A stretch of 64,000 bases of DNA from Bog-756 sp963710495 (GTDB taxonomy: Bacteria; Actinomycetota; Acidimicrobiia; Acidimicrobiales; RAAP-2), in assembly GCA_963710495.1 (NCBI GenBank), contig CAVQAI010000011.1:124001-188000 (forward strand), written 5' to 3'. The notes beneath the pieces are model-generated. The model ran no database searches, had not been told where the DNA came from, and was given only the letters and a program-made list of their open reading frames with translations. Shown piece by piece: positions 1-10,448 of this stretch; position 1 is the stretch's first letter, and each line of letters starts with the position of its first letter. Made by a program: the position numbers and the translations under genes.

Positions 1-1337
1 CGGTCAGGTCGACGGCACCACCGTCGAGCCCGAATCGGGCACCGGCGGCCAGGAACATCGAGATGTCGGCCCGCCGGAACCGGTAGATGGACTGCTTGGG
101 GTCGCCCACGAAGAACAGTCGACCCGGGGTGACCTCGACCTGGTCCCAACCGGCGATCCCGGCCTGGTCGAGCTCCGGGCGCTCGGCGGCGATCCTCACC
201 ACGAGCTCGATCTGAATGGGGTCGGTGTCCTGGAACTCGTCGAGCAGGATTCGTTCGTAGCGTCGGTGCAGCCGCGACCGCACACCCGCGCCCACCGCGG
301 GGTCCCGGACGAGGCTGCGGGCCCGGACCAACAAGTCGTGGAACTCCAGCTGGCCCTGCCGTCGGCGCTCGTCCGCCGCCTCGAGGGTGAAATGGCGGAG
401 GGCACATCCGAGGTTCCTCACGCAGGCGTTGGCCACGGTCAACCGGACCTGCTCGAGACGCTCGCCGGCCGTTCGCACGTCCGAGCGGAGCTGTTTGAGG
501 TCAGCGGTGAACGAGCCCTGGCGCCCTTTGTTCCCGAGCTTGAAGGAGGGCGGGCGCTGTGGTCCACCCGGGAGGGCATCGAGCAGATCGAGTTCGTCGG
601 TCAGCCGGCGGAGCCCGGCGACGTAGTCGGCGATGCCGTCGAGCCCGGTGCGGAGGGCGTCGCCGGGGTCGGTGCACGGCTCGGCACAGAACTGCTCCAC
701 ATCGTCGAGGATGCTTCCGACCAACAGGCGGGCGTCGGGCGGCTCGGGGGCGGTGGCGTCGACGCGCTCGGCGACCAGGTCCCAGTTGTCGTTGAACGTC
801 CGGGCCAGCACCCGCAGGGCGTCGAAGCGGATCCCGCAGGCCGAAAGGAGCAGGAGTGTGCGCCGAAAGTCACGGTTGGCGAGCAGCTGGTCGCGGAAGA
901 TGGCCCAGCGCCGGCCGAAGGCGACTTCCGAGCTGACCTCATCGACGACCTCGACCCGGGGGGGCAGACCGGCTTCGATCGGATGTTCGGAGAGGATGCG
1001 CTGGGCGAACGAGTGCAGTGTCCCGATGGCTGACCCGTCGAGCTGCTCGAGGGCCCGTCGGCAGCGGGTGCCGATGAGACCGTCGGGGTCACCTTCGGTG
1101 GCCCGCTCGAATTCCTGCCGCAACCGGGCGCGGAGCTCGGCGGCGGCTTTGTCGGTGAACGTGATGGCGGCGATGGAGCCCAGCTCCACCTGGCCCGACG
1201 TGACCAAGGCCAGCACGCGCCCCACCAGGGCGGCGGTCTTGCCCGACCCGGCCCCGGCCTCGACGAACAGACGTGGAGCCGAGGTCGTCCCGGATGCGAT
1301 CCCGGGCCGGTTGATCGGGTGTCGAACGATCAGTCAT
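1..1337 (-). CDS. AddA/UvrD-family helicase subunit of a helicase-nuclease, N-terminal part (runs off left edge, one frameshift)
   Basis: N-terminal portion of a superfamily 1 DNA helicase of the AddA/RecB kind, which unwinds broken DNA ends together with the AddB-like partner encoded just upstream. The frame shows a P-loop (EAGAGSGKT, about 25 residues in), the Walker B / motif II box LLDEFQDTD near positions 226-252, and motif III GDPKQSIYRFRRAD near 65-115. The C-terminal helicase and nuclease domains lie beyond the window. The ATG at 1337 overlaps the stop of the upstream gene by 8 nt, but its frame does not run into the P-loop. One extra base near 1272 separates MTDRST..DDLGST from LFVEAGAGSGKT, so either the gene is broken or the sequence has an indel error. 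The family call is firm; whether it works is not known. Confidence 0.8.
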
Positions 1338-4300
1338 CGGCGTCCCCGGGACCCGGGTCGGGCTCGACGAGTGCAACGAAGGCGGAGAGTCCTGGATCAC
1401 CGGACTTGCGCTCCCAGGCTCGGCGAAGGTCGACGACCCCGAGCCCGTCGGGATCGCAGAACGGGCAGGCGACGAAGGGGGACGTGCTGGACGCGGTCGG
1501 ATACGGCGGGAACGCGCCCGGCCTCGATACCCCCCACGATCGTCCCGAGGGTGTCGCCGACGTGGGCCAGCACCTCGGGGGTGACCCGATAACCGATCTG
1601 CTTGAACCCGCCCTTGGACGAGACGAACCAGTATTCGGCCCGCACCGGCTGGTCGGGGTCACCCCGAAGGGCCCGGGCGGCCTGGCCGTAGACGACGAGC
1701 TGCAACCGCCGCCCACCCTGATCGGGGTTCTCCTCACTCAGATCGGCGTAGCCCTCCGACTTCCCGGTCTTGTAGTCCACCACGTGGATGGTGCCGTCCG
1801 CTCCGACATCGACGCGATCGGCCCGACCCCGGAAGCTCACGCGGCGGCCATCGGGAAGCGCGATGGGAACCGTCCCGATCGCGGAGCCGGAGAACCCGAA
1901 GGCCAGCTCGGCGGCGATGGGTCTCGTTCCGCTGGATGCCCGATGGCGGTCGTCGAGATCGAGCGTCAGGAGGAGCTCGGCGACCAGCCGCCGCTTGTCC
2001 CGTTGCCAGAAGATCGGGCGGCCGGTCACCCCCCGGTCCTCGTACTCGGTGCAGAGCCGCTCGGCGATCTCGACCAGATGCCTGCGGTCGGACCGCGGTC
2101 CACGCCTGGGACGGCGCCGGTTGCTCGGCCTCCGGCCGGGCGAGCACTTCGGTGATGAACTGCTCGAGGACGTCATGGACGAGCGAGCCACGCGTGAGCG
2201 GCGTGATCTCGAGCTCCTCTTCGGGATTCTCGACCGGCTTCGACATCGAGCAGATCGCGGAGGAGGTAGGCGAATGGGCAGAGCACCCATCCCTCGATGC
2301 GGGTGGCCGAGGTGACGCCGTCGGCCGGGGACGGGACATCGAGCCCGGCGAGGTTCCCGTCGAACCGGGTGAACCGCCGACTGCGCCGCTCGGCGATCAC
2401 GGTTGAGCCGGCGGCAAAGACCGGGTCGGCGGAGGCATCCCGGCCTTTGCCGTCCGCGGTCGGTCCGGACGAGAGCATCGAGCGCAGCCGGTACTCCTGG
2501 TCCGAGACGGGAAAGCTCACCCGGCGCAGCCCGGCGTCGAAGGATGCAATGTGTTCGAGCCAGGGGGCGGCCTCCCGCTGGGGGTCGAGCAGGTTCTCCG
2601 AGTACCAGGTATCGCCGGCCAGCGAGCTCGCCACCCGCAGGGCCCACCGGCACGGGATGCGCTCCTTGTTGCCGCGCAGATCGCCGCGTGGCACGCACAG
2701 GACCTGGTGCGACGAGGCGGCCAGGGCGGCCAGGAACTGCCGGTGCTGGCGCTCGACCCCGCCGGACCGTTGGGGGAGGTCCGCCCCGGCGGCTGACCGC
2801 TCGTGGTCTGGGAGCAGGGAGTCGTCCCGGGTGGGAGCGGGGAAGACGCCTTCGGCCAGCCCGAGGACCACCACCAGGTCGAGATCCAGGCCGACGCCCA
2901 TGGTGACGGGGGCGACCAGCAACCCCTCGCCCATGCGTCCGACGCGGCCCAGGTCGACCTCGAGCTCGAGCTCGAGGGTGCGGGTGAAGACGTCGAGGCC
3001 CACCGCCCCCTCGACCTCGCCCAGGCCGGCGAGCCGGTCGAGGGCCCGCTCGACGCGCTCGGCGGCGCGTTGCTCGACGGTGGGCCAGGTGGCCCGTCGG
3101 CGTTCGCCACCGAGCAATGAACCGAGGTGGTCGCGTCCCCACCGGGCCCAAGCCGACCATTCCCTCGAACTGTTGGCGGCCCGGACGAGGTCGTCGATCA
3201 CCCCGAGCACGAAGGCGCGCAACTCACGGGCCTGGGCCGCGGACGAGCGCCATTGGTCAGCTCGCCACGCCGGTGCGTCGGGGTCGAGCCCGTCGGCGTC
3301 GGCATCGGCGTCGAGCCCGTCGGCCAGCCTGGCCAGGAGCCGGTCCCACTGGTCGCGCCCGGCCACCACCCCGGCGTCACGTGACAGTCGCTCCCAGGCG
3401 GCGACCGGAGCGAAGCGACCCTGGCGGAGGAGACCGGCTCCCGCCATCCAGGCGAACACCTCGTCCCGGCGGAAATTCCCCGCCGGTAGGGCCAACATCC
3501 CGAGGAGCGTCCGCCCGGCGACCCGTGCCGTGAGCGGCATGATCGCCGTTCCGTTCATGGCGATTCCCGCCGCCGAGAGCTGTTCGTAGGCCAGACGGGC
3601 GTAGGGCTCGGGACCGGCGAACAGGAGGGCGATCCGATCCAGCGGGGTGCCCTGCCGGACGCCGTCCATCACGTGGCGGAGGGCGGCCCGGACCTCCTCG
3701 TCCGCATCGGAGGCGGTGACGATCCGAGTCCGAGTGAGGTCGACGGTCTCCATGGCCCCCGTCCCCTCGGGAGGCGGGGCGTCGGGGGTCCCGCCGAGCC
3801 GCCGGACCGACATGACGACCTCGGCATCGGCTGACTCGTCCCCGGTCGTGCCGGCGATGACACTGAGCGGTCGACAGCCGGCCACGGCTCGGAGGAGGTC
3901 GGCGCCATGGCGGGAGATGCGCTGGGGGAGGTACACGATGACGGTGCCGAGGTCGGCCGCGCCCGAGCCCGCGCCGGAGCCAGGTCCCGAGCCCGCGCCG
4001 GGGCCCGGGCCGGAGTGATTGCCGGCCAGCGCGTCGGTGGCGGTGTCGAGGAGGTCCTCCTCGTCGTACCACGAGCCGTGGAGTCGCCGGCGGGTGGACC
4101 GCTGGAGCCGGACGACGTCGGCTGCCCGCTGGCTCTGGCCGGCCAGCGCCGCCAGTGCGTCCGGGGCGAGGTCCCGCAGCTCACGGTAGGCCGCGATGAG
4201 AGCCGTCTCGGTGGCCGGGTGGGCGGCGACCGGGGCGAAGATGCCGGGCTCGTCGGCCAGCGCGGCCCGCAGGGCGGCGCCGATCACCGGTGTCGACACG

Positions 4301-4579
4301 GGCCGTCGGCCCTCCGCCGCCAACCGGGGGGCCCCCAGGAGCTCACCGAGCCGGTAGACGGTGAGAAAGGTGACCGCCGCCACACCGGTGCCCGCGCGCC
4401 GACACGGGTCCGAGCGCCCCCGAGGCCAGCAGGCGCCGGGTGGCCACTCCGACGTGGTTGGACGGCACGACCACGCTCACCGGGGCCAGTGGATCGCCGC
4501 CCTTGGCCTCGCTGATGGCCAGGCGCAGCGCCTCGGCGGCCGCCCGCCCGTAGCCGACCCATCGAATGGGAACGCTCAC
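1330..4579 (-). pseudogene. AddB-like PD-(D/E)XK exonuclease subunit, interrupted by four frameshifts
   Basis: Partner of the AddA-like helicase. Homology runs through the whole length but in four reading-frame segments. It starts at GTG 4579 with MSVPIRWVGYGRAAAEALRL, shifts near 4395 into the long central segment, shifts again near 2240 (just after CPFAYLLRDLLDV), near 2095, and near 1510. The end holds the RecB-like nuclease signatures: GSLVHDVLEQF, then VDYKTGK, then the Fe-S type PFVACPFCDPDGLG. The segments join into a sensible AddB-type protein, which suggests single-base indels rather than deep decay. Net length (3250 nt) is not a multiple of three. If the shifts are real the nuclease is dead; if they are assembly errors it is an intact roughly 1080-residue enzyme. 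The stop overlaps the helicase start, so the two form one transcription unit. Confidence 0.75.
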
Positions 4580-4633
4580 GGCGGGGATGGTAGATCGAGG
4601 ACGTGACAGCGACGCGGGTCTCCGAGGCCCCGG

Positions 4634-6589
4634 TCAGACCCCCTGGTCGGCCGGGGCCGGCTCGGCCTGCTCAGACTGCCGAACCCATGTCTCGAACATC
4701 TCGGCGTAACGGCCGCCCGCTGCCACCAGTTCGTGGTGCGGTCCGACCTCCACGATCCGGCCCCCGTCGACGACCACGATCCGATCGGCGCGCCTGGCCG
4801 TCGACAGGCGGTGGGCGATGAGGATGGCCGTCCGGTTCTCGAGTAGGACGTCGAGGGCCGATTCGATCTTGGTCTCGGACTGCAGGTCCAAGTTGGAGGT
4901 CGCCTCATCGAGCACCAGCACCCGGGGCTGGGCGAGGAAGGCGCGGGCCAGGGCGATCAGCTGTCGCTCCCCTGACGAGAGGGTCTGGCCGCGCTCGTGG
5001 ACGACCGTGTCGAGCCCCTCGGGCAAACGTTCGACCAGTTCGGCGAGCCCCACCCGGTCGACCGCTTCGCGAATCTGCTCCTCGGGGGCATCGGGCCGGG
5101 CGAACGCGATGTTGTCCCCGATGGTCCCGGCGAACAGGAAGGGTTCCTGGGGGACCACGCCGAGCTGGCTGCGCAACGAGTGCATGGTCACGTCCCGAAG
5201 GTCGTGGCCGTCGATCAGGACGCGCCCGGCGGTCGGGTCGTAGAAGCGGGTCACCAGCTTGGCCAAGGTGGACTTGCCCGCCCCGGTCGGCCCTACGAAG
5301 GCCACTGTCTCACCGGGGGCCACCGTGAGGTTCACGTCCTCGATGACCGGCCGGTCGGGGTCGTAGCCGAACCAGAGATGGTCGAAAGCGATCTCGCCCT
5401 GGATGGGCGGGAGGACGATGGCATCGGGCGCCTCCTTGACCGTGGGCTCCGTATCGACCAGGTCACGGAGCTTGTACACCGAGGACTGGCCCTGCTGGAG
5501 GGTGTTGTACTGCTGGACGAGCAGCTGGATGGGCTGGAAGAACCGATTCAGGTAGAGGAAGAAGGCCACCAGGGCGCCGATCGAGAGGGAGTGGTGCAGC
5601 ACCATCTCACCCCCGATGGCCAACAAGACCGCCTGGCCCAGGACGCCGAGCAGTTGGGTGCCCGGCCCGTAGAGGGCGTTGACGTGGGCGGTGTAGTTGT
5701 TGGCGTCCCGGTAGGAGCCGACCACGTTGCGATGGTGGATCACGTTGTGCCGCTGGCGGTTGTGGGCCGTCACGATCCGCACGCCGTGCAAGCTCTCGGA
5801 CAGGTCGGCCAGCACATTGGCGATGCCGTCCCGCACCTTGTCGTATCCCCGTTCTGAGGCTCGCTTGAACCAGAGCGAGGCGGCGACCAGTGCCGGGATG
5901 ATGAGGACGACGGTGATGGTGGCCAGCCGTACGTCGGTGGTGAAGAGGATGATGGTGATGACCACCATGGTCAGCGCCTGGATGGCCAGCTGGGACAGCC
6001 CGTCCTGGAGCAGCTGCTGCAGGTTCTCGATGTCGCTGGTCATGCGGCTCATGATCACGCCCGCCTTCTCCTCGGTGAAGAAACCGAGCGAGAGGCGTTG
6101 CAGGTGGGCGAAGACCTTCACCCGCAGGTCGTTCATCACCCAGGCGGCCAACCGGCCGGTGACCTGCACCTGGAACCGCTGTCCGATGGAGGTGATCACG
6201 ATGAAGACCACATAGAGCGCGGCCATGAGAGCCACCACGGCGAAGTCCTTGTGCGGGAACATGCCGTCGTTGATGGCGATCTCGGTGAGCTTGGGGCCCG
6301 TCTGGGAGGCGACCGAGATCACCACCACCAGCAGCCCGGCAATGGCCAGCATGACCGGGTATTTGGTCAACAGACGCCACAGGGTCAGCCGCCGGAGGTC
6401 ATCCTCCGAGCCGTTCTGGGTGAAGACGTCGTCGGGCTCGGTGTACTCGGGCTCGGATGCGAGCAGCCGGTCCACCCCGCCTTGCAGCTCGGTGGGGATA
6501 CCGGCGAAGGGGAGCCCGGGCGCCGCCGGTCGCCCGAACCCGCCCGGCGCGCCACCGAAGCCGCCGGCCATGCCGCCACCCCAGGTCAC
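4634..6589 (-). CDS. ABC exporter half-transporter, subunit with the consensus catalytic site
   Basis: A 651-residue type I ABC exporter half: a glycine-rich N-terminus, a six-helix membrane domain (about residues 80-370), then an ATPase domain. Visible motifs are Walker A GPTGAGKST, signature LSSGERQLIALARAFL, Walker B VLVLDEATS with the catalytic Glu, and the H-loop AHRLS. The GTG start overlaps the stop of the upstream ABC gene (GTGA), so the two halves are translationally coupled and probably form a heterodimer that expels drugs, lipids or peptides. The substrate cannot be read from sequence. The gene lies third in a marR-ABC-ABC operon and is probably repressed by that MarR. Family call is very secure. 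Confidence 0.93.
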   Translation of the reverse strand: MTWGGGMAGGFGGAPGGFGRPAAPGLPFAGIPTELQGGVDRLLASEPEYTEPDDVFTQNGSEDDLRRLTLWRLLTKYPVMLAIAGLLVVVISVASQTGPKLTEIAINDGMFPHKDFAVVALMAALYVVFIVITSIGQRFQVQVTGRLAAWVMNDLRVKVFAHLQRLSLGFFTEEKAGVIMSRMTSDIENLQQLLQDGLSQLAIQALTMVVITIILFTTDVRLATITVVLIIPALVAASLWFKRASERGYDKVRDGIANVLADLSESLHGVRIVTAHNRQRHNVIHHRNVVGSYRDANNYTAHVNALYGPGTQLLGVLGQAVLLAIGGEMVLHHSLSIGALVAFFLYLNRFFQPIQLLVQQYNTLQQGQSSVYKLRDLVDTEPTVKEAPDAIVLPPIQGEIAFDHLWFGYDPDRPVIEDVNLTVAPGETVAFVGPTGAGKSTLAKLVTRFYDPTAGRVLIDGHDLRDVTMHSLRSQLGVVPQEPFLFAGTIGDNIAFARPDAPEEQIREAVDRVGLAELVERLPEGLDTVVHERGQTLSSGERQLIALARAFLAQPRVLVLDEATSNLDLQSETKIESALDVLLENRTAILIAHRLSTARRADRIVVVDGGRIVEVGPHHELVAAGGRYAEMFETWVRQSEQAEPAPADQGV

Positions 6590-8583
6590 GAGCGATCACC
6601 GCCCCGAACCGACTGGAGCAGGTCCGACAGGAGCCGGCTGTCCTTCCCGTCGGCCACGGACTCGGACTCGGAATCGGGCTCGGACTCGGCCGCCGACTCG
6701 CCGGCGGGGTCGGCCGTCTCGGACCGTTCTGCCTCTTGCTCGAAGTCGGCGGCCTGGGCCAACACCTCGGCGTAGAGCGGCGTCGACTCGAGCAACTCGG
6801 CGTGCGTCCCGTCGGCCACCACCCGCTGTTGGTCGAGCAGGACCACCCGGTCGGCCAGCGAGATGGTCGACAAGCGGTGGGCGATGATCAGGGTGGTCCG
6901 TCCCTGCATCTGGACGGCCAGACTGGCATGGATCATCTGTTCCACCTGCACGTCGATGGCGCTGGTGGCATCGTCGAGCACCATGATGGGCGGGTTGACC
7001 AGCAGCGTCCGGGCGATGGCGATGCGCTGGCGCTGACCGCCGGACAACGTATAGCCGCGCTCGCCCACCACGGTCTCGTAGCCCTCGGGGAGGTGGCTGA
7101 TGAACTCGTGGGCCCCTGCTGCTTTGGCCGCCGTCACCACCTCGTCGAGGGAGGCCGACGGCCGGCCATAGGCGATGTTGTCCCGGATCGAGACCGAGAA
7201 GAGGAACGGCTCGTCGAGGACCACACCGACGTTGGCCCGCAGGCTGGCCAGGGTGAGGTCGCGTACGTCGTGCCCGTCGATCTGCACCGACCCGTGCTTC
7301 ACGTCATAGAAGCGCGACAGCAACCGTGCCACGGTCGACTTGCCGACGCCGGTCCGGCCCACCAGGGCCACCGTCTCGCCGGGCTCGATGTGGAGGTCGA
7401 AGTCGGCCAGTACCAGCCGCTCCGCGTCTTTGTCGTAGGCGAAATCCACATGGCTGAAGCGAACATCGCCGCGGCAGTCCACCAGGTCGACGGCATCGGG
7501 GCTGTCGATGACCGTGGGTTGCTCGTCGATGATCTCGTAGATGCGTTCGGCCGAGGCCGCGGCGCGCTGGCCCATCATGATCAACATGCCGAGCATCATG
7601 AACGGGGCCTGCATCATGAGGAGATAGGCGGGGAAGGCGAGGATGGCCCCGATGCCGAGCTCGCCGTGGATCACCATCCAGCCCCCGACCAGCAACACCA
7701 GGGCCAGCCCCAGCTGGGGAAGGTTCTGGACCAGGGGCGTGAACCGTGCCCGCAGGTCGGCGTCTTTGATGTAGCCCCACTGCACCCGCTTGGCCGCCCC
7801 GGACAGGGCCCGCAGTTGCTGCTGCTCGGCGGCGAAGGACTTGACCACCCGGACGCCGTTGACATTCTCGTCGACGATCGTGGCCACCTCGGCTAGCCGG
7901 GCCTGGATGATCCACGAGACCGGGAACATCGATCGCCGCATCCTGACGCCGGTGATGTAGACGAACGGCATGGTGGCCATGGCCACGAAGGCCAGTGGGA
8001 CACTGATCGTCAGCATGAAGATGAAGGCAACCACCGCAATCGAGCACTGCACCAGGATGAGAGGCGCAAAGGTCATGTACATCTGCACCGAGCGGATGTC
8101 GGAGTTGGCCCGGGAGATCAGCTGGCCGGACTGCACCCGGTCGTAGAAGGAGAACGACATTCTGGTCAGGTGCTCGTAGATGATGTTGCGCAGGTCGTAC
8201 TCGATGTCGTAGGCCGTCTCGAACAGGAACAAACGGGCGACGTATCCCATGGCTCCACCGAGCAGGCCGAGTCCGACGATCCACCAGACGTAATGGCTGA
8301 GCGGCACGGTGTGGCTGACGATCGAATTGTCGATGGCATGGTTCAGCAGGTAGGGGATCTGCACCTGCAGCACGAGGCCGAGGAACGAGAGGATGAGCGA
8401 GGTGAGGAAGATCCCCTTGTGGGCCCGCATCACCGGGAAGGCCCGTCGCAACCACGACAGTGACCGGTCCGGGTCGATGGTGGCCGGTGGCGCCTCGTTG
8501 TGGGCTTCCTCGTCGATGGGCACGAAGTCCGTGCCCTCTTCGGGTGGGCCCAGTCGGCGGGACCGCAGGGTGAGAATCCTCAT
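6586..8583 (-). CDS. ABC exporter half-transporter, subunit with a degenerate catalytic site
   Basis: A 665-residue ABC exporter half. The ATG at 8583 is chosen because it has a GGAGGG ribosome site 7-12 nt upstream and overlaps the marR stop by 4 nt; a longer upstream reading frame is only a shadow of marR. The membrane domain precedes an ATPase domain with Walker A GRTGVGKST, signature LSGGQRQRIAIARTLL and Walker B IMVLDDATS. The usual catalytic Glu after Walker B is Asp here, as in one half of known heterodimeric exporters (LmrCD, BmrCD, TM287/288). Together with the neighbour's normal LDEATS this predicts a heterodimer with one strong and one weak ATP site. A Ser/Glu/Asp-rich tail of about 30 residues ends the protein. 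Confidence 0.93.
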   Translation of the reverse strand: MRILTLRSRRLGPPEEGTDFVPIDEEAHNEAPPATIDPDRSLSWLRRAFPVMRAHKGIFLTSLILSFLGLVLQVQIPYLLNHAIDNSIVSHTVPLSHYVWWIVGLGLLGGAMGYVARLFLFETAYDIEYDLRNIIYEHLTRMSFSFYDRVQSGQLISRANSDIRSVQMYMTFAPLILVQCSIAVVAFIFMLTISVPLAFVAMATMPFVYITGVRMRRSMFPVSWIIQARLAEVATIVDENVNGVRVVKSFAAEQQQLRALSGAAKRVQWGYIKDADLRARFTPLVQNLPQLGLALVLLVGGWMVIHGELGIGAILAFPAYLLMMQAPFMMLGMLIMMGQRAAASAERIYEIIDEQPTVIDSPDAVDLVDCRGDVRFSHVDFAYDKDAERLVLADFDLHIEPGETVALVGRTGVGKSTVARLLSRFYDVKHGSVQIDGHDVRDLTLASLRANVGVVLDEPFLFSVSIRDNIAYGRPSASLDEVVTAAKAAGAHEFISHLPEGYETVVGERGYTLSGGQRQRIAIARTLLVNPPIMVLDDATSAIDVQVEQMIHASLAVQMQGRTTLIIAHRLSTISLADRVVLLDQQRVVADGTHAELLESTPLYAEVLAQAADFEQEAERSETADPAGESAAESEPDSESESVADGKDSRLLSDLLQSVRGGDRS

Positions 8584-9095
8584 CGAACCGCCCTCCGGGC
8601 CAGACGGTAGGCGCCGAACGCCCGCCTCCACGTCAGGAGGCCGTCGAAGGCCCGCGTGACCTCGGCCTCGTCGTCGAGGCAGGAGGCGATGTCGGCCAGC
8701 CGGCTCGACACGGCGGCATCGGCGGTGTCGAGTGCCCGGCGGCCGGCGGCCGTGAGGACGTGGGCCACCTGCCGGCGGTCGGCCAGCACGGTGCGGCGCT
8801 CGACCAGCCCGCGGTTGACGAGCCCGTCGACGACCGCGGTGACACTGGGAGGGCGGACGGCCAGCCGTTCGGCCAGGTCCGAGGAGACGGCCGAGCTTTC
8901 GTCGAGGAAGCCCAGCACGCGGTACTGGGAGAGCGAGAGGTCGGCCGAAGCCAGACCGAGCTCGACCTGCTTGGCCAGCCATGCGGCGGTGCGGCCGACC
9001 GTCCGATCGCCGGGCACGCCGCAGCCGGTGGTCCGGCCGCCTCCGGCTCGAGAACTGCGGACGGCGCCCTCCTCGGAGCTTGCTTTGGTGGTCAC
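8580..9095 (-). CDS. MarR-family transcriptional regulator
   Basis: A 171-residue winged-helix regulator, first gene of the marR-ABC-ABC operon. The recognition segment is seen as SSDLAERLAVRPPSVTAVVD, followed by the wing VERRTVLADRRQVAHVLT. The GTG at 9095 is preferred because the protein then begins just after a perfect inverted repeat, and anything further upstream is low-complexity translation. The stop overlaps the exporter start by 4 nt. MarR proteins of this layout usually repress their own operon and release DNA when a small aromatic or drug-like ligand binds. Here that would induce the exporter; the ligand is unknown. Confidence 0.9.
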   Translation of the reverse strand: MTTKASSEEGAVRSSRAGGGRTTGCGVPGDRTVGRTAAWLAKQVELGLASADLSLSQYRVLGFLDESSAVSSDLAERLAVRPPSVTAVVDGLVNRGLVERRTVLADRRQVAHVLTAAGRRALDTADAAVSSRLADIASCLDDEAEVTRAFDGLLTWRRAFGAYRLARRAVR

Positions 9096-9116
9096 ATAGT
9101 TAGAGTATCGAACTAT
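9096..9116. promoter_or_regulatory. Palindromic operator upstream of marR
   Basis: A 21-bp element with perfect 6-bp arms ATAGTT and AACTAT around a 9-bp centre, ending directly at the marR start codon. Size and shape match MarR-dimer operators. Its position would block transcription or translation start, which suggests autorepression of the exporter operon. Confidence 0.7.
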
Positions 9117-9255
9117 CGGGCCGGGCCATTCGCGGCGGGAACCGGCCTCGACGGGGTGCCGGCCGAAACAGCCGAACACGAGCCCGGTGGCGTGGGGTTT
9201 CGCCACGACCGGACACGTCCCAGGGCGGGACGAACGACCTCGGAGTCAGGCTCGG

Positions 9256-10432
9256 TCAGCTTCGGCGGAGGAGTTCGGCCAGGACCTCGTCGGCCCGGGG
9301 CATGTCCGCCATCTCGGCTGCGATCCGGCTGGCCGCAGCCCGGTAGGCGGGGTCGAGGAGGACTGTCTCGACGGCCCCGGTGAGACCGGGTACCTGATCG
9401 GCGGCGCCGGCCCGGGAGGGCCCGGTGTCGTCCCGCCCGGGGAGGATGACCTTCCCGGCTCCGGCCGCCGCCACCAGCCTGGCGTTCTCGAACTGGTCGG
9501 CGAACACCGGGACGGCGACCATGGGCACCCCGGCACCGAGCGCCCCGAGGGCCGTTCCCGAGCCCCCGTGGCAGACGACGAGATCGGCCCCGGGCAGGAT
9601 GTCGGCTTGATCCACCCAGGCCTCGACATGGACGTTGTGCGGGACGGGCCCGATGAGGGTTGGGTCGAAGTGAGTCCCGACGCACAGCAGGACCCGGCTT
9701 CCGGACACCGTGGCGACGGCCTCGACGACGGCCTCGACGACGGCCCGGAAGATCCCGGCGGCGATCGACATGTACGGGAGGACGGTCCCGAAGGTGACGT
9801 AGATCAGCGGCCCGGTCTGCCCGTCCCACCAGTCCGGCAGGGTGCGGGGCGGCGCTGCGGTTCCCTCGCGGTAGCGGACGGTCGAACCGAATCCAGAAGG
9901 GTCGAAGCTCGCCGGGAACCGGGTGAGGTAGGCCATGGCCCGGAGCTCGTCGACCAGGCCCGGGCGGTGCATCTCGAGGACCGGGCCGGCCACCGCGATC
10001 GATCCCTGCTCGGCGGCCGCCGTCGAGATCGCCACCTGGGCGACCGGGATGCCCATCTCCGGGGCGACCACGGCGGACGAGTACTCGCACGGATCACGGA
10101 GGACGAGGTCCGGCCCCCAATGGCGGCACACGGCCTCCATCACCGGCAGCATGGCGTCGGTGGCCAACCGGCCGAACAGCTCACGGTTGCCCAGCCGGGA
10201 GGCCTCCTCGGCCGGCGCCACCGGAAGCTGTTCACGGATGGGACCGACCTCGGACTCGTCCGGTTCCCCGCCGGCCAGCGAACGGGTGCCCGGCGCGACG
10301 CACCATGACCTCGAGGGCCGGGGGCCCGACGACCAGCACCTCGTGCTCTCGCTGTTCGGCGGCGGCGAGAAAGGGAAGTAAGGGTTGCAGGTGCCCGGCG
10401 CCGCCGAGCGAGCAGGCGGCCAGTACCCGCAC
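9256..10432 (-). pseudogene. UGT-type glycosyltransferase (GT1, MGT/macrolide-like), one frameshift
   Basis: A nucleotide-sugar glycosyltransferase of the GT-B/UGT kind that decorates small molecules. The N-terminus (GTG 10432, VRVLAACSLGGAGHLQPLLP) is in one frame; from about 10285 the protein continues in another (AGGEPDESEVGPIREQL) to the stop. The C-terminal nucleotide-sugar site is clear: VHVEAWVDQADILPGAD, CHGGSGTALGALGAGVPMV, and PVFADQFENARLV. The combined length, about 390 residues, fits the family, so one indel either killed the gene or is a sequence error. It lies 16 nt after the MMPL transporter gene on the same strand, which hints that a glycosylated lipid or metabolite is made and exported; this is inference. 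Confidence 0.75.
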
Positions 10433-10448
10433 GACGGGCCGGTGGCGC

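Noticed and set aside
8584..8982. N-terminal extension of the second ABC exporter gene
   Set aside because: The in-frame stretch is Arg/Pro/Gly-rich and antiparallel in content to the marR gene on the same DNA; the ATG at 8583 has a good ribosome site.
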